DNA from: Argentina anserina
Lineage: Eukaryota > Streptophyta > Magnoliopsida > Rosales > Rosaceae
Direction of reading: 5' to 3'
Length of the DNA stretch: 64,000 nt
NCBI RefSeq assembly: GCF_933775445.1
Contig: NC_065875.1
Location: 25,047,555 to 25,111,554, forward strand
The notes under the pieces were generated by a model that saw only the letters and a list, made by a program, of their open reading frames with translations, made no database searches and had not been told where the DNA came from. Made by a program: the position numbers and the translations under genes. Positions 9,346 to 22,098 of the stretch are shown in pieces; within the stretch, counting starts at the first letter, position 1, and each line of letters starts with the position of its first letter.

Positions 9346-12207
9346 TTATTCCAATTGCTAATACATATAGGAAAACCTTTATAGGAAGTAACCTATGTTA
9401 ATTAGCCTATATATAGAATAACTTAGTCCCACCTCTAGCTATCATAATAAAAACAAACAATATATTAGAGAAGTCTCATCAAGGATAGCTCATAGGAGAA
9501 CCAACCAAGCTCGTCAACTGGTCAAACTCACCTTGTAACATAAGCTACGGCAGCTCTAGACATGTTTGAGTTCTTAAGCTTGAGTACAATCTATATGCAT
9601 ATTTAGTTTAACTTACACCGCACTTGGCCAGAAGTTTGAATTGTGTATTATCTGCATTGCCAAAGATTTGTCTTTACCCACTGGTGCGGTGACATGGTTA
9701 GAGATCGAAATAGCTTTATAATTGCTAGTTTGGATTAATCCATGGTTATATGATCCAATTACTTGGAGTCTTGCGTGACAAACCTATGGTAAAACGTTTA
9801 TGAAAAGATTAAATCTTAAGATCAGTATTATCATTTGCTTTGCTTCTTTGACCGGTATTCGATAATTTTTATTCTAGCGGGCCGGCGTTGATACGGAATG
9901 AAGGAAATTGAAGGAGAACGATTTAGTATTTTAGTTATTGAGATCTAGGGATAGTCTCTTAATCTAATGGAAGAGCTAATTTGGCCAAGAAACAATATCG
10001 ATCTACTGGATTTCTAATATTACGTACGTTCGTGTGGATATTGGTATGACACGTTTGAACTTCTGATAGTATATCTGAATTCAGTCTTGTATTGTACAGA
10101 TAAATTAATGATCCAAAAGTGTTGCTTTCGTTTGCAAATTATAGAGCGAATAAAGAATAATTTAAGAACAAATTAACATTAGTAGAGATGGAGCAGCCAG
10201 CTAGAAGCTAGGTCGTAATCGGAATTCTATATCTGAATTCATGATCCGCACATCTGCAAAATAAAGGTTGATTCATGGTGATGAACTTTATTTTCTGGTA
10301 AGTACTTTAAAATCCTGATTTCAGAAGGGAATAAATCAAAGTTTGAGTAAATATATGCCTAAATAATTTGCAGTTACCAGCCAGACAGTAAGAGCTGATG
10401 AAATATAGAAAACTATACATTTAATTGACTAATTCACATGTAATTAAGTGGCTGCAAAGGGAGACCTGAGACTAATATAACTATATAAGTTTGTATGGCG
10501 ATGCAGTACTTGGAAGTTAATTTGTATATTTGGAAGACTAATATATTTGTAACTATATATTTGTAGGTACTAGGACCTTTGAAGCAGTTCAACATATATA
10601 CGTGAATCATGACAGTAAAAACAAACAGAATGTGATTGAAACATATCTAGATAAATTATTAAAATTAGTTAAACTTGAAGTACTTTGTTCAATGATCAAC
10701 GTCCAGAATAGGTCACTGATATCACTTGCACCCTGTATAAACATGCACTACCTAATTCCCATTTCAGTGATATAAGCATTTATACAAAATCTAAGAAAAC
10801 AGTTGCTCAAGTATATTCTTATAACAGGGTCAAGGGGCTAGCTAGCTGCTGTTGACAGCTCAAACCAAAGTTTTAATGTTTTACAGGCACATGATCACGA
10901 ATTCACGATGACTATAAAAGCTAGAATGCTACATAACCACATAATGGATCTGAAACCCTAGCTCAAACCAAGACGCACTGGATTGTGTTATATAATATCA
11001 ACCCAGGTCAATTGATGCTGATTCTAGTTCTAGTGTTGTCTACCATACACTTGAATGAATATATACATACACTGACCTCGATTGATTAGCTATCTAGCTG
11101 AATGTGATTGGATGGTTTGAGTAATGAGATCAATGACAGACTTGAGATTAAATTAGTGTAGATATATTATAATTACTTTAACCTTAAGCACATACCATGA
11201 TGAACTCGGTCCGTCTACTTCCAAGTCAGTCAATGCCCCTTCAAAGGCTCCAAAACATATATACATCATATGTTTTCTTCCAACTAACAAACAACAATTG
11301 ATCGAATTGTATGGTTTTTCTAGCTACCAACAAGTTTATACGAAGAAAAAAGAACATAAATTCTAATTAAAAAAAAAAGGAACCAGAGATCGATTCTATA
11401 ATTCTACCCAAGTTAAAATTCTTTATTAATTACTGTAAACTAAACTAAATGGAAATTTATCAGATTAGGTTGTGGTTAACTTGACTAAATGCAGCCACAA
11501 TTTATCCTCATAGTGGATAGTAAAGCAAGTATTTAATTGCATAGCTAGGTTAGCCGTTAGCCATCGGATTAAAACAAACAGGGTCAATAATTTGTTTTTC
11601 TTGACTATAAACCAATGGACTAATTGCAGTATAATACAACATGGTTTGTCAATTGAGTGGCATCATGCATAAGAATGCAACATTAAGTAATTGATTTGAA
11701 TAGTGATTAAATCTAACAATTTCCTTCAACAACTGGCACCTCCTCTTGATCGCAGGTCTTAGTCTTCTTGTGTTGGCATTGGTACCGGCACAGGGGACGC
11801 CGGTGGTTAATATTCAGGCCCTAAAGATCAAGGCTTGTGTGTGTGCATGTGTTGACAAATAACACCTTACTTCTACTCCCTCAATTGATTTGCTCGAGTG
11901 ATAAACATTGGGAAGTTGAGGAGGAGCCCTCAAGGATACCAAACTCCAAATCAGATGAACTTTCACTAAACATTGGGAAATGGCAGAGATTGACCAAACT
12001 AGATTAAAATTTAGGTGATGAATAAAAGAAAAGGACTAGAAGAACCAAGGTCATACTCTTCATTCTTCAATCCGTACTAGATTTTCCATAAACAGGTAGC
12101 TACTCTGATTAACAAAATTTGAGGATTTCCTAAATCCTAACCACAGTACAGTTACAACACACAAGAAAGAACATAATTTGCACTTCTGAGAACCCCCACA
12201 TTGTTCA
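9346..12207. other. Intergenic, no recognised gene
   Basis: AT-rich sequence with stops in all frames and no exon series I could support. The part next to 12208 is likely the 3' untranslated and downstream region of the WHY1 gene. A short cysteine-rich minus-strand reading frame near 11713-11820 was considered and not accepted. Confidence 0.6.
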
Positions 12208-14299
12208 CTACCGGCTCCATTCAAAGTCTCCTCCATATCTAGGAGTGGTGTTATTCACACGGCTCATATCTTCTGGCTTTACAGAGTTTGCATATGCATG
12301 CCAACCTATAAGATAGGGCAAGAGATACTGCAGAGAACATGTGGACATGAATCATAACAGGCAATAATTTAGCAAAACTAGTTGAGGACAGTATAAGTAT
12401 AAATCAGTAGAGATCTTACATTGAAAGCAGAATTGAGAACAGCAAACTCTGCTCTGGTGACAGGAATATAAATATTCTCGTCCAAGTTGATCAGCTTGTT
12501 TTGAACACCTTCAATAAACACAATAAAATCATAAAGTTCATATCGGAAATAATATATAAGGTTGAACAAATATTCAATAAAAGTCATAAAACAGAATGAT
12601 CAAGTATCCTTAAACTTTCAAATGCGTAAATTCTGCCAGTGCATTACATATTTCATTGTTTGAACATGAAGCATGCTGTTATTTATTGGAAACTGGAAAG
12701 CCAGTGCTTTGATGAGCAATGAGAATGTAGCATGCCTAAGGTATACATTTACATCATACAATTATACTGACAAGTGATATATCATGAAAAAGAGAATTAC
12801 TAAGGTTAAAGAATCGGCCAGATCCATCTGGAAGAGGTTCCACCTTCAAGACCTTCCTGACCTTGCCTTCCTCACTACACAACACATAGATTTTCAATTA
12901 TTTTAACTTGTACTATAAGTAATCATCTAATGAACAAGGTGCAACATGTATTAGGAGAATATGCATAGACATACAAGGAGTGATGGATACCACAGTACAT
13001 ATGGCCACAGGCCACAGTACCAGATTTCTTTGGCAAACAGAAATAAGCTTATGATATATCATGAAAAAATGTTTTTGGTTTTTAAATCCAAATTATGACC
13101 TTTATGTTCAATATGATGACAAGATGTAAAGGTTAAACCCAGTTAACATGTCATGAGGGAGTTGAAACTCCCATTCTTCAGCATAAAATAACTGATGTAG
13201 ACATGGCACCTTTTCCCCTTAAAGGGGTCATGGAAAAATTCACAGGACTCCTTTGCACCAAGGCTCACTATGCTTCCAATTTCTGTCACCGATAGTGAGA
13301 ATACCTACACAAAGTAAATTTTTCATATATTTATACATCCATTACAAGTCCAATCATCTTTCAATTATATACTGGGAAAATGAAAAGTGAAAAAAATTAT
13401 AGCCTATAGGATTCCAATGTTGTAAAGTAGGAGTTCCCAAAGTAATGTTATAGCCATAATAAAATCGTCAAAATCACTCTTTAATACCATTCACTGTTTG
13501 TTGTGAACACATTACCTGCTTTCTGCTCCAATCATACACGCGCACGCCTGCAGCAGGAGCAAACTGAAGCAGCACAAAGCCTTCCCTCGACATTTTGAAT
13601 GCTCCGGACTGCGCAACACACCAATTTTATCCCATCAAATTCAATCCCAACCCTCTATACAATGAGCACAACGCCCTAAATGAAGCACCAATCACAAAAG
13701 CTTACATCCAAAGCCGTAAACTCCGGAGCTTTGGGCTCAACGGTGAGCGCCGCCTTTCCTTTGTATATCGAATGCCCCACATAAAACCTTGCCGGCACCG
13801 CAGTAGCTACACCACCAAAACCAAACCAAACCATTTAGCAATCAGATTCATGTTAGCCTTCTTAATCATTACTCTAACTATTAATCCATTACATTAATCC
13901 AGTTCTTTCTAAGCTTAAACACAAATCCAACATGCAATCTGAGCTCAAAACCAATACAGATTCCAACCTTTTCTGCTTTCAAAGCTTTCTTATCCTTTCA
14001 ATCATTAACCAAAACTCCCTATTAGCTTGAGAAGTAGAGTTGAAACACAAAAAGGTACCTCCAGAAGGACTTTGAGGAGCAGAAGCGGCGGCGCTCGGGG
14101 GATTTGGGGCGGTGAGCCTCTGCTGGTCAAAGTACTCGGACTGACGACATTTCAAAGCGAGTCGTCTCTTCCCAAACGACGTCGAATTCGGAGCGAATCC
14201 AAAGCTGTTGGGGCTGAAAACCCTAGCTTTGCTCGAAAGCGACTGGCTAGGGTTTTGAACCGCCACCGGTGAAGATAGCGAGTACTCTAGCTTCAGCAT
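12208..14299 (-). CDS. WHY1: WHIRLY1-type single-stranded DNA-binding protein, plastid-targeted
   Basis: Seven exons join to 813 nt (270 aa): 14059-14299, 13706-13806, 13516-13608, 13210-13304, 12801-12874, 12420-12508, 12208-12327. All junctions are GT-AG and keep frame. The product has a Ser-rich N-terminus like a plastid transit peptide, then CRQSEYFDQQR, the family ssDNA-binding motif KGKAAL (residues 96-101), YDWSRKQ, LGAKESCEFFHDPFKGK, YIPVTRAEFAVL and a C-terminal acidic/aromatic end (GGDFEWSR). Whirly proteins form tetramers that bind single-stranded DNA; WHY1 acts in plastid genome stability and also in the nucleus. Length and the C-terminal end match the WHY1/WHY3 plastid type rather than mitochondrial WHY2. 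The start is the first in-frame ATG before the transit peptide. Confidence 0.95.
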
Positions 14300-14485
14300 C
14301 CTTGACTCTTCTCTCTACTCTACACTCTTCCCGGCTAATACATCATTTCTTTCTTTTGTACTTTTTAGCCATAGCGGGCCTGGTATGGGCCTCGACCCGG
14401 CCCAATATGCGGAAAGGCGATAATCCAATTTCGGTGGGTTTTACTACAAATAATCGAGGCTGCCAAGGTCCGAGGAGTCAGGTGT

Positions 14486-14749
14486 GGGAAGTAAATTTGC
14501 CGACCACATTTTTTAATTACTCTCAAGCCCACCCACCTAGATGAAAGCTATGTGTCTTAGATTAACAATGGTATAACCATGGTTATTTATATAAATTAAT
14601 AACACATGGTAAAAATAAATCAATAATTAATTTAAGAAATTTAAGAGTTAACTATGATACAACTATAGTAAGTAAAAAAGACACGTGGCTTTCATCTAAG
14701 TGGGTGGACATAAGAGTGGTCAAAAAAGGTAGTCGACAACTTTGCTTCC
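14486..14749. mobile_element. Mutator-type MITE, 264 bp, long terminal inverted repeats
   Basis: The left end GGAAGTAAATTTGCCGAC and the reverse complement of the right end (GGAAGCAAAGTTGTCGAC) begin imperfect inverted repeats that extend about 75 bases. They include CCACCCACCTAGATGAAAGC against CCACCCACTTAGATGAAAGC. It is flanked by 9-bp near-duplicates GTCAGGTGT (14477-14485) and GTCCGGTGT (14750-14758). Nine-base duplications with long inverted repeats point to Mutator. A relative lies at 51969-52148. Confidence 0.85.
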
Positions 14750-14835
14750 GTCCGGTGTGACCCAAGAATAGTGTTGTCCTATTATCTAGATCAATACTAC
14801 AATTTTTCTCGCCAGTGGAAAAATGTCGATTTTTG

Positions 14836-15478
14836 CAGTGGCGGATCTTGAACGGGTGTTTAGGAGATGCTTGATTTAGAATTGTATTTTATGGAGGATT
14901 TGAAATTTGGCCGAAGGCAAAAAAAAAAAATTTGACAATGTACTCAAAATACTATGTGATTCACTTTTGAACTGATTGTTTTACATTATCTGCATCAAAA
15001 TACCTCCAAACATATGTAACCGAGGGTAGATGGAAAGCAAACGTAGAAAGCCAGAAATCCCAAATGGGAAAATCTCCAATTCAATCATGACATCCCGTGC
15101 TCACTAGAGGAGTAGAGGCTGCACATAACTTCTTAATGGAATGGTGGAGTGAGTCCGATCTCAAATGCGATTTATCACTCTAATTTAAGAATTATGCTTT
15201 AGTTTTTAGGGTTAGAGATTTAATTTTATGGAAAAAAAGAAGGGAAAAGAAGACACAAGAGATAAAAAGAAAAAAAATTTGGTGGTCCGTGTGAGATTAG
15301 AGAGCTTAGTGTGGGAGGAGATTGGGTGTGAGTGTGTGTATGTGTAGGTGTTGGTGGAGAGATTGAGTGTGGGAGAGAGTGTGTGAGAGAATAGGGGATA
15401 ATAGCCCTAATAAAAAAAATTAATAATTGACTTGGGGATGCTTGAATATCCCTAACTTTGCACTAAGATTCGCCTCTG
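14836..15478. mobile_element. Non-autonomous hAT-type element, 643 bp
   Basis: The left end reads CAGTGGCGGATCTTG and the right end, reverse complemented, CAGAGGCGAATCTTA. It is flanked by 8-bp near-duplicates GATTTTTG (14828-14835) and GATTTTTT (15479-15486). The CAG(N)GGCGGATC terminus and 8-bp duplication fit the hAT superfamily. There is no transposase reading frame inside. Confidence 0.75.
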
Positions 15479-15761
15479 GATTTTTTACTCAAATTTGTGG
15501 GTTATACAGCACACGATTTTTTGGGTCCAAATCGCATGCTATTATTTTCATGCTAAAATTTTCTCACTCGTAGTTCATGATTTTTAAGCACCTCTCTAAC
15601 AGACGGCTCTAGAAAATCAGGTCCCGATTATTAACAACGATTTTTTTTTCAAGTTCGAAACAAAGTAACTGGGCTTAAACTTCCGGCCCAAAAGGATAAA
15701 TGGGCTTCATCTGATAAAAAAGGCGCGGCCGGTTGTCAGTTTTTCAGCCTCAGAAATAGCA

Positions 15762-15881
15762 ATGGCTCTTCTTCTTCTTCCATCTTCACTCTGAAGCCGT
15801 TGGTCACTTTCTCCCTGCGTTTTGTTGATGTCAAATGTCGTCGTTGTGTTCGTTAGGGCTTGCGCCGCAGTGGAGGCATAA
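15762..15881 (+). promoter_or_regulatory. Two upstream AUG reading frames before the zinc-finger gene
   Basis: A 10-codon frame (15762-15794, ATGGCTCTTC to TGA) and a 17-codon frame (15828-15881) precede or overlap the proposed main start at 15835. The second overlaps the main start in another frame. If the transcript begins upstream of 15762, both could lower translation of the main frame. The transcription start is not known from the sequence. Confidence 0.4.
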
Positions 15882-18817
15882 GAGCGTGAGCTTATTTTTC
15901 TTATTTAAGTTCAAGAGAAGGGCTTTAACGTTCGTCCCCAGAGTTGTTTGCTCCTCTTTAAACGACGACGACTCTGTTTCGGCGCCAAAACCAAAGCAGG
16001 TATTTATCTCGTAATTTTAGTCTTTTCTTGGTTTGGAAAAGCTGAAGCTGCATTTTGTGTGATTGGGTTGTGCTTTGTGTTTGTAATGTGCAGCTGGGTT
16101 ATGATCTTTCTGAGGACCTGTTCGGGCTTGAGGGTAATCCAAAGCCAAGGTCAGTAAAGTTTGTACCTTTTCAGATTCCATGCCTTATTTTCTATGTATT
16201 ATTGCTTATGATACTTGGGTTTTGGATTATGAATCACGTTATTGGTCAAATATATGTTAATGGTGAAACTAATTAGGCATTGCAATTTACTAAACATTAT
16301 CTAAGCACTGACTCATTGAAAAAAGGACTTGTTAAGTCTTTAATTTTTCAGTTTTAGTACTTTCTGGACTCATATGTGCTGTTCAATGGTTTGTTAGGGT
16401 TATTTTTATTGTAGGAAAGATATCTAAGGTATGATATATTGATCAGTCTTACATATAGGGATGCTAGTTTGGGTGCACGAAAACCAAGGTCTTGGTTTGG
16501 TCCTAATGGACAGTATATCAGAGAGCTACCATGCCCAAGTTGCCGAGGGAGGGGTTATACTCCTTGTACTGAGTGTGGCATAGAAAGGTCTAGATCAGAC
16601 TGTTCACAGTGCCTTGGTAAGGTATGTGCAATTCCCCGGCTGCTTGTGTCATTCTCTATATCATCAATGTATCATGAAATTGAGAATTACAAACTTAATT
16701 TTTTGAGACTGTTTACCTTGAATTAGATAGTCAGTTCTACCTTCAATCTAGTTCCTTTTTTTGTAATTTGGAGAGTACCATTATGTGAATAAGATGATTA
16801 GACAACAAGAGTTTCCTAATTCCAGTATCACTATTTTGTAATAGGGCATAATGACTTGTCGTCAGTGCTTGGGAGATTGTGTCATATGGGAAGAGTCTAT
16901 CGACGAACGACCATGGGAGAAAGCTCGCTCAATGTATCTTCTCTATACCTACTTTCTCTTGTTTTAGTTTTAGATACTGCTTTCTTTTGTATCTTTATCA
17001 TGTACATGTAATACTTGTTAGATACTGCAGAGAAATTCTAAATTTTATTGTTTCTGATTCGCAGTTCTCCTCTCAAAGTGAAGGAAGATGATGAAGTTGA
17101 TAATTTGGAAATAAAACTGAATGTCAAAAGAAAGTCAAGGCGAGTGTACCAATCACTACCTCCTGAAGTTAATTTGAAGATTAGCCGGTCTCTAAAAGTT
17201 AGTTTTCTGCTTCAATCTTACCCGACATGTTGCATGATGAAATAAATATGCCTCATATTGCATATTACTGATATTAGTTATGTATGATATCTGCAATTGC
17301 ATTATCATGCAGAGATTAGGGACCATTAGTTGCCTTCGTGATCCGAGTGAAATCTGCTTTGTAAATAGCATGCTTGCATTTCTGGATAAGAATCTAGAGA
17401 TTATATATTCTTGTCATTTTTCTCCCATCTTCTTTTTCAGTTTTGCTGCTTTCGCATTTGCAAATATCTTCGTTACTTTTTGTAGTGTTACTTATAGACA
17501 GATAATGAGATAAGTAATTATTATGTAGTGGTCATGCATGAATTTAATCTTCTTTGTCTAGTTGGATGATTGCAGAGTCTAAATGCCAAAACTGGTCTAT
17601 TTAGTAAGAGAATGAAGATCATCCACCGTGATCCTAAGCTTCATGCTCAAAGAGTCGCTGCAATAAAGGTCTGGAACTCATGCTGTTTTATTTCCAAATG
17701 TTTATATCTTTTTATGCTTATCTTTGATGACTGTTCATATATGTATATACCCATGTTCGAAATGATTGTCTTTGCCTCATAGGTGAATATTTAGTTTTTC
17801 TCTGCAGAACTTATGTTCCTTATTAGAGCACTTAAAATATCCAAGGATTCTTAAAATTGAGGGCTTTCATGACTAGTGTAGAGACCTGAAATACAATATC
17901 AAATCTTCCACCAATGCTTGATTATTTCCCTGTTTTGGAGCTTATGCTGCAGTGAAAACTGAAAACTGACTATCAATTATGTGTAGATCATGCCACCTAT
18001 GTGTTGGCTTATTTTTATCTGCAGTATTAACTTAGTGAGAGTGAGAAATACTCAAATGAACAACATTACTTCTGAACTTGAAAATGAAAAATTAACTGAA
18101 GTTCAACATATGCATTGCAGAAAGCTAAGGGAACCGCTGCAGCTAGAAAGCATACCTCTGAAACTTTAAAATCTTTCTTTAGTGACCCAGAAAATCGTCG
18201 CAGAAGGAGCATTTCCATGCAGGGTCAGTTCTTATACTAAATTACACAGTCCACTTCAGACAGCTTTCATAGTGACATCACATTGCCTCTTTCTCAGAAC
18301 TTCTCAGCTTAATGTTTGATCTCGGTTAAGCATTTAAAAAAAATACACTTTACAATCTCTTCTCCTATTACCTGACTTTTGATCTGTTTTGTCCTTCTAC
18401 ACAGGCGTAAAGTTTTACTGCAGGAACTGCGGCCGGGAGGGGCATAGGAGGCATTACTGTCCAGAACTGAAGGATAGTTTGATGAATAGGCAGTTCATCT
18501 GTGGCGTCTGTGGACAAAAGGGTCATAACAGAAGAACTTGTCCGACATTGAACCGTCCCAAATCCACTGTTAGAAGACCTCACCATTGCAGAATATGTGA
18601 CCAAAGAGGCCACAACCGAACAACGTGCCCTGAAGTGATTGGACTAAGTTCTAGTATTCATCAAAAGAAGAAGTTTCACAGTTCCGGGAGCCGAAGAACA
18701 TACAAGTGCAAATTGTGCAAAGAAAACGGGCATAATAGTAGGACATGTCCTACTCATAAGAGAAATCTACATTCCTCAAACATTGGTCATCAATCTGATG
18801 AAGAAGCAAAGCAATGA
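15835..18817 (+). CDS. Plastid-type protein with DnaJ-like cysteine-rich domain and four CCHC zinc knuckles
   Basis: Eight exons join to 1215 nt (404 aa): 15835-15999, 16094-16149, 16459-16621, 16845-16933, 17065-17197, 17576-17668, 18121-18223, 18405-18817. The N-terminus is basic and Ser-rich like a transit peptide. Residues 99-140 hold four CxxC pairs in a DnaJ-type zinc pattern (CPSCRGRG, CTEC, CSQCLGKG, CRQCLG). Residues 196-202 (KISRSLK) and 242-253 (RKHTSETLKSFF) resemble NUMOD3-like repeats, an inference. Four CX2CX4HX4C knuckles lie at 273-286, 300-313, 329-342 and 369-382. Plants have conserved zinc-knuckle proteins of this make-up (Arabidopsis At5g20220 is the one I recall). Nucleic-acid binding is likely, the precise role unknown. 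Confidence 0.85.
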
Positions 18818-19254
18818 AACATTCTGAACAAAATATACACTTATCTTGCTGACTGCCATCCCCATAAAATTCATAAGCATGCAATGCCATAAAGACTAAA
18901 GATCAAAATTGAGCTAAAAAGTCAGCTTCCAGAAACTCACCATCAAGTTTGTATGCAAACTCAAACTGAACAATGACCTAAACCGGACAACGACTAATCT
19001 AAACTCGTGAACGTTAAATTTATATTTAATAAATTGAGAAGCCCAGTCTGGAGTTTTGGGCTAACGGTGGGCTAACGGTGGGCTAAAGTTTTGAGGAGTG
19101 GGGCAGAAGTCATATATAAAAAAAAAAGAGCCACGACGTGTCGTAAAGAAAAGAGTAGAAAAGGTCGTCTTCCCCGAATCACAAGCCCCCAAAGAAAAGA
19201 GTAAAAATCCACACTCGCCGGCTCGGCTTAACGGCTTAGGGTTTCTGATCCGCC

Positions 19255-20506
19255 ATGGCTATGCAAATAGGTCTCAGCAGGGTCCTCCTCATAGCTGGAG
19301 CAGGTACTGTGTTTATTTCGAGCTTCACTTTTTCCTCGCTGAAAAATCAAACTCAGCTCCGATCAATCTCAGCTCTGTTTTTACAGGTTACACCTCCATC
19401 CTCGTCCGGAACGGCAAACTCTCCGACGTCATCGCTGAAATTCAGGTTTGATTAATTTTGCTTCAATTACCTACTCCCTTTTTTTCAGTCTTACTCTGAT
19501 AATTAGATTCAGATAGTTTTTGTTTGTTTTGTGTTAAATATTCATATTTTTTTGTGTTTTTGTGAAAATTATGAAGCTATTTTTGCTTATAAGATATTAA
19601 TTATGGAGGTTATATATATGTTGGCAGGCTTTGTTGAATGGATCAGGAGAGCAAGAAGGTGATTCTGATAAGATTGCATCACAGGTAAGCACTGAATTTG
19701 ATAAACCTGAATTTTTTTTGTTTGTTTTTTTGGCGTTGAATTTATTGGTGTGGATATATTGTTTTTTTATGTGGATTTTTTTTCCAGATGTATAACCGAT
19801 TGCTGGAGGAGATACGCACAGCGCGGCAGACAGTTGTGCTGAATGCAAATGGGGGTGGCCAAAGTACCTTACTTTTCTTGAATTGTTTTTATGTGAATTC
19901 TCAAAGTTACTGCGATTGTGTTGTGAATTATGCATCTTGTGATGCGAAAGAAATGGATTTTAATTGCTTTTGTTTTGTGAAATTCATGTTTTGTAGGTAA
20001 TTTGTCATCACTGATAGTGCCAGCTGCTACTCTGGGGGCGGTGGGTTATGGTTATATGTGGTGGAAGGTTTGCGGTTGATATGCATGTCTGTTGTATTTC
20101 TTCAGTTGCATCCCTGAGTTGTAATTATATTTGTGTTCAGTAGATGGTGACTTGGTAATCTAAACTTCTTCTGTTCTACAAAATTATTAGGGTCTTAAAT
20201 TCTCGGATCTCATGTATGTGACAAAGCGTAATATGGCTGCTGCTGTTACAAACTTGACAAAAAGTCTGGATACTGTAAAAGAAGCTGTTGTCGTAAGTTT
20301 CTGCTCTCTTGATTGGGCCAATAAAAAATTCATATATGATGTGTAGTTCAGTTGTATAAACTATTTTAACTGTGATTAACATTCTTTGTTTGACAGAATA
20401 CAAAGAAGCACCTGACACAGAGAATCCAGAATTTGGATGATAAAGTGCTGGAGCAAAATGATCTGTCAAAGGCAATTCAGAAGGATGTATGTTATTTTCT
20501 TTATTC

Positions 20507-20552
<46 letters not shown>

Positions 20553-22098
20553 CTTAACTACTTTTATTTCTTAGTTCTTGCATCCTATCAACTTCAGAGT
20601 TCAGAAGGATGATAAAGATCAAATCATGATATTTAGATTGGATCTTATCCTTACATGTTTGATGAGGTTCATATTTGTTAAATCCATGTTCAAAGGGTAA
20701 TTTGAGTATTAAAAATGTTTCCAATAAGATCAAAGACGGTTTATATATGAACTTCTGACAACTGTTTCTTCAGTGTCTTTTTCATATCTATGTCACCTTT
20801 CCTATGTGGTGTTTGATGTCTTGATTTTTCAAAGTTCAGTTCTCATGTGTGTATTTTCTGATATGAATATGGATATATGTTAGATTCAGTAATACTTGAT
20901 TCATTTAGCCATAAGAGTAGTATTATTTGATTGCATTGTCTCTTAAGATTGTTTGCAACTTTTGAAACAGGTAGCTGGGGTTCAGAAAAATCTGACCGAT
21001 CTGGACATTAACTTGGTTCAACTGCAACAAATGGTAGCTGGTTTGGTGAGTTATGCTTCAACATGATTGTCTTCTCTTTATTTTGTCCGTTGCCATGTTG
21101 GTTTCCTGAAGGAGAACATTCTTGCTGTGTTACTGGGCTCTAAGTTCTTTATACATTCTAACATTGTTTGATATTTTCTTTTCTCAGGGGTGGAAATTAG
21201 AATCTCTTGAAGACAAGCAGGTAAATGCTTGTTTTTTAAGTAAATAGAGAAGCCATAGGATATATGTGTTACGATGCTTTTCTTTATAATTTAAGTTTCT
21301 CTGCTCTGCAAGTTTATAATATATCTTCGCTTCAAAAAACTTAATGTGGCGGCTACTATATACTTTTGTCTTCATAAGGCTGTTCTGACACATATATATC
21401 TGGGCGTTCAGGATTTTGCAAATATGGGCGTCTCTTACCTCTGCAGCTTAATTAGCGGGAAACCAGTTAAAATGCCTGAAAATCTGCAGGTCTGTACTTT
21501 TTTTCTTTTTTAGGATTTATGATTTTTTGTTGATGCTAGATAATATCACTGTTAAAGTTATGCCCTGCCCTCAAGTCATTGCAAGTTCTTGGTCATCAAT
21601 TGGCTAATGTGCTATTTCTACATGCAGAAGCAACTAAAACTATCTGATGATAATGCACGAGGCGGCCGATATCTCCCATACTCGGGAGACAACATAATGA
21701 TTGTAAGAGTCCCTTCACTTATGTTTGTTGGGATTATCATTGTTAAAAAATTGTAATAAGTATTTGTAAGCTGCTGATCTCGACATTTAGACCATTAACA
21801 GCAGTTGCGTGATTGTACTTCTCATCACTTTCTTACAGGGGCTGAAAAGTGCTCTTGAGGGTACTTTGTTAGAAGGTGCTCTTGCAAAAGATGGTATTAC
21901 CAAGTTGGAAGAGCCTCCAAAGAACTTGCCCAGGTCAGAAATACAAAACTGTGTTGGGTTTGTTGAACAACTGATGTCATCTGTTAGCTCAGTTGCATCT
22001 ATGTTTTGGCAACTATGTCCTCTGCTTGCATGAACTTTCTGTAAATAATTTATATTTTTTTTGCTTAATTTCGCAGGTCGGTGTCAGCCAAGTGTTGA
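19255..22098 (+). CDS. DUF1664 family membrane-anchored coiled-coil protein
   Basis: Thirteen short exons join to 873 nt (290 aa): 19255-19303, 19387-19445, 19628-19684, 19788-19854, 19997-20067, 20191-20292, 20397-20486, 20971-21045, 21188-21220, 21412-21489, 21628-21702, 21839-21933, 22077-22098. The N-terminus MAMQIGLSRVLLIAGAG followed by YTSILVRNGKLSDVI is typical of plant DUF1664 proteins. A second hydrophobic stretch (LSSLIVPAATLGAVGYGYMW, about residues 84-103) follows. Residues from about 105 to 190 are heptad-like and likely coiled coil (TKSLDTVKEAV, QNLDDKVLEQND, VQKNLTDLDINLVQLQ). The molecular function of the family is not established, and old database labels such as bZIP are not supported by any basic region here. 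Confidence 0.88.
20507..20552. repeat. (TTA)n microsatellite in an intron of the DUF1664 gene
   Basis: About 15 uninterrupted TTA units lie between the exons ending at 20486 and starting at 20971. Confidence 0.95.

Noticed and set aside
11713..11820. Short minus-strand cysteine-containing frame (CRYQCQHKKTKTC...EGNC) that might be the last exon of a secreted peptide gene
   Set aside because: No upstream exon, signal peptide or matching family could be identified, and a stop lies just upstream unless an acceptor there is real.
13595..13897. 100-codon plus-strand open frame
   Set aside because: It is a shadow of WHY1 exons 2 and 3 and their intron on the opposite strand.
17313..17360. Possible extra exon (after CATGCAG, before TTTGTAAAT) in the zinc-finger gene
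   Set aside because: The exons on either side join in frame without it, and the resulting protein segment is continuous and basic as expected.
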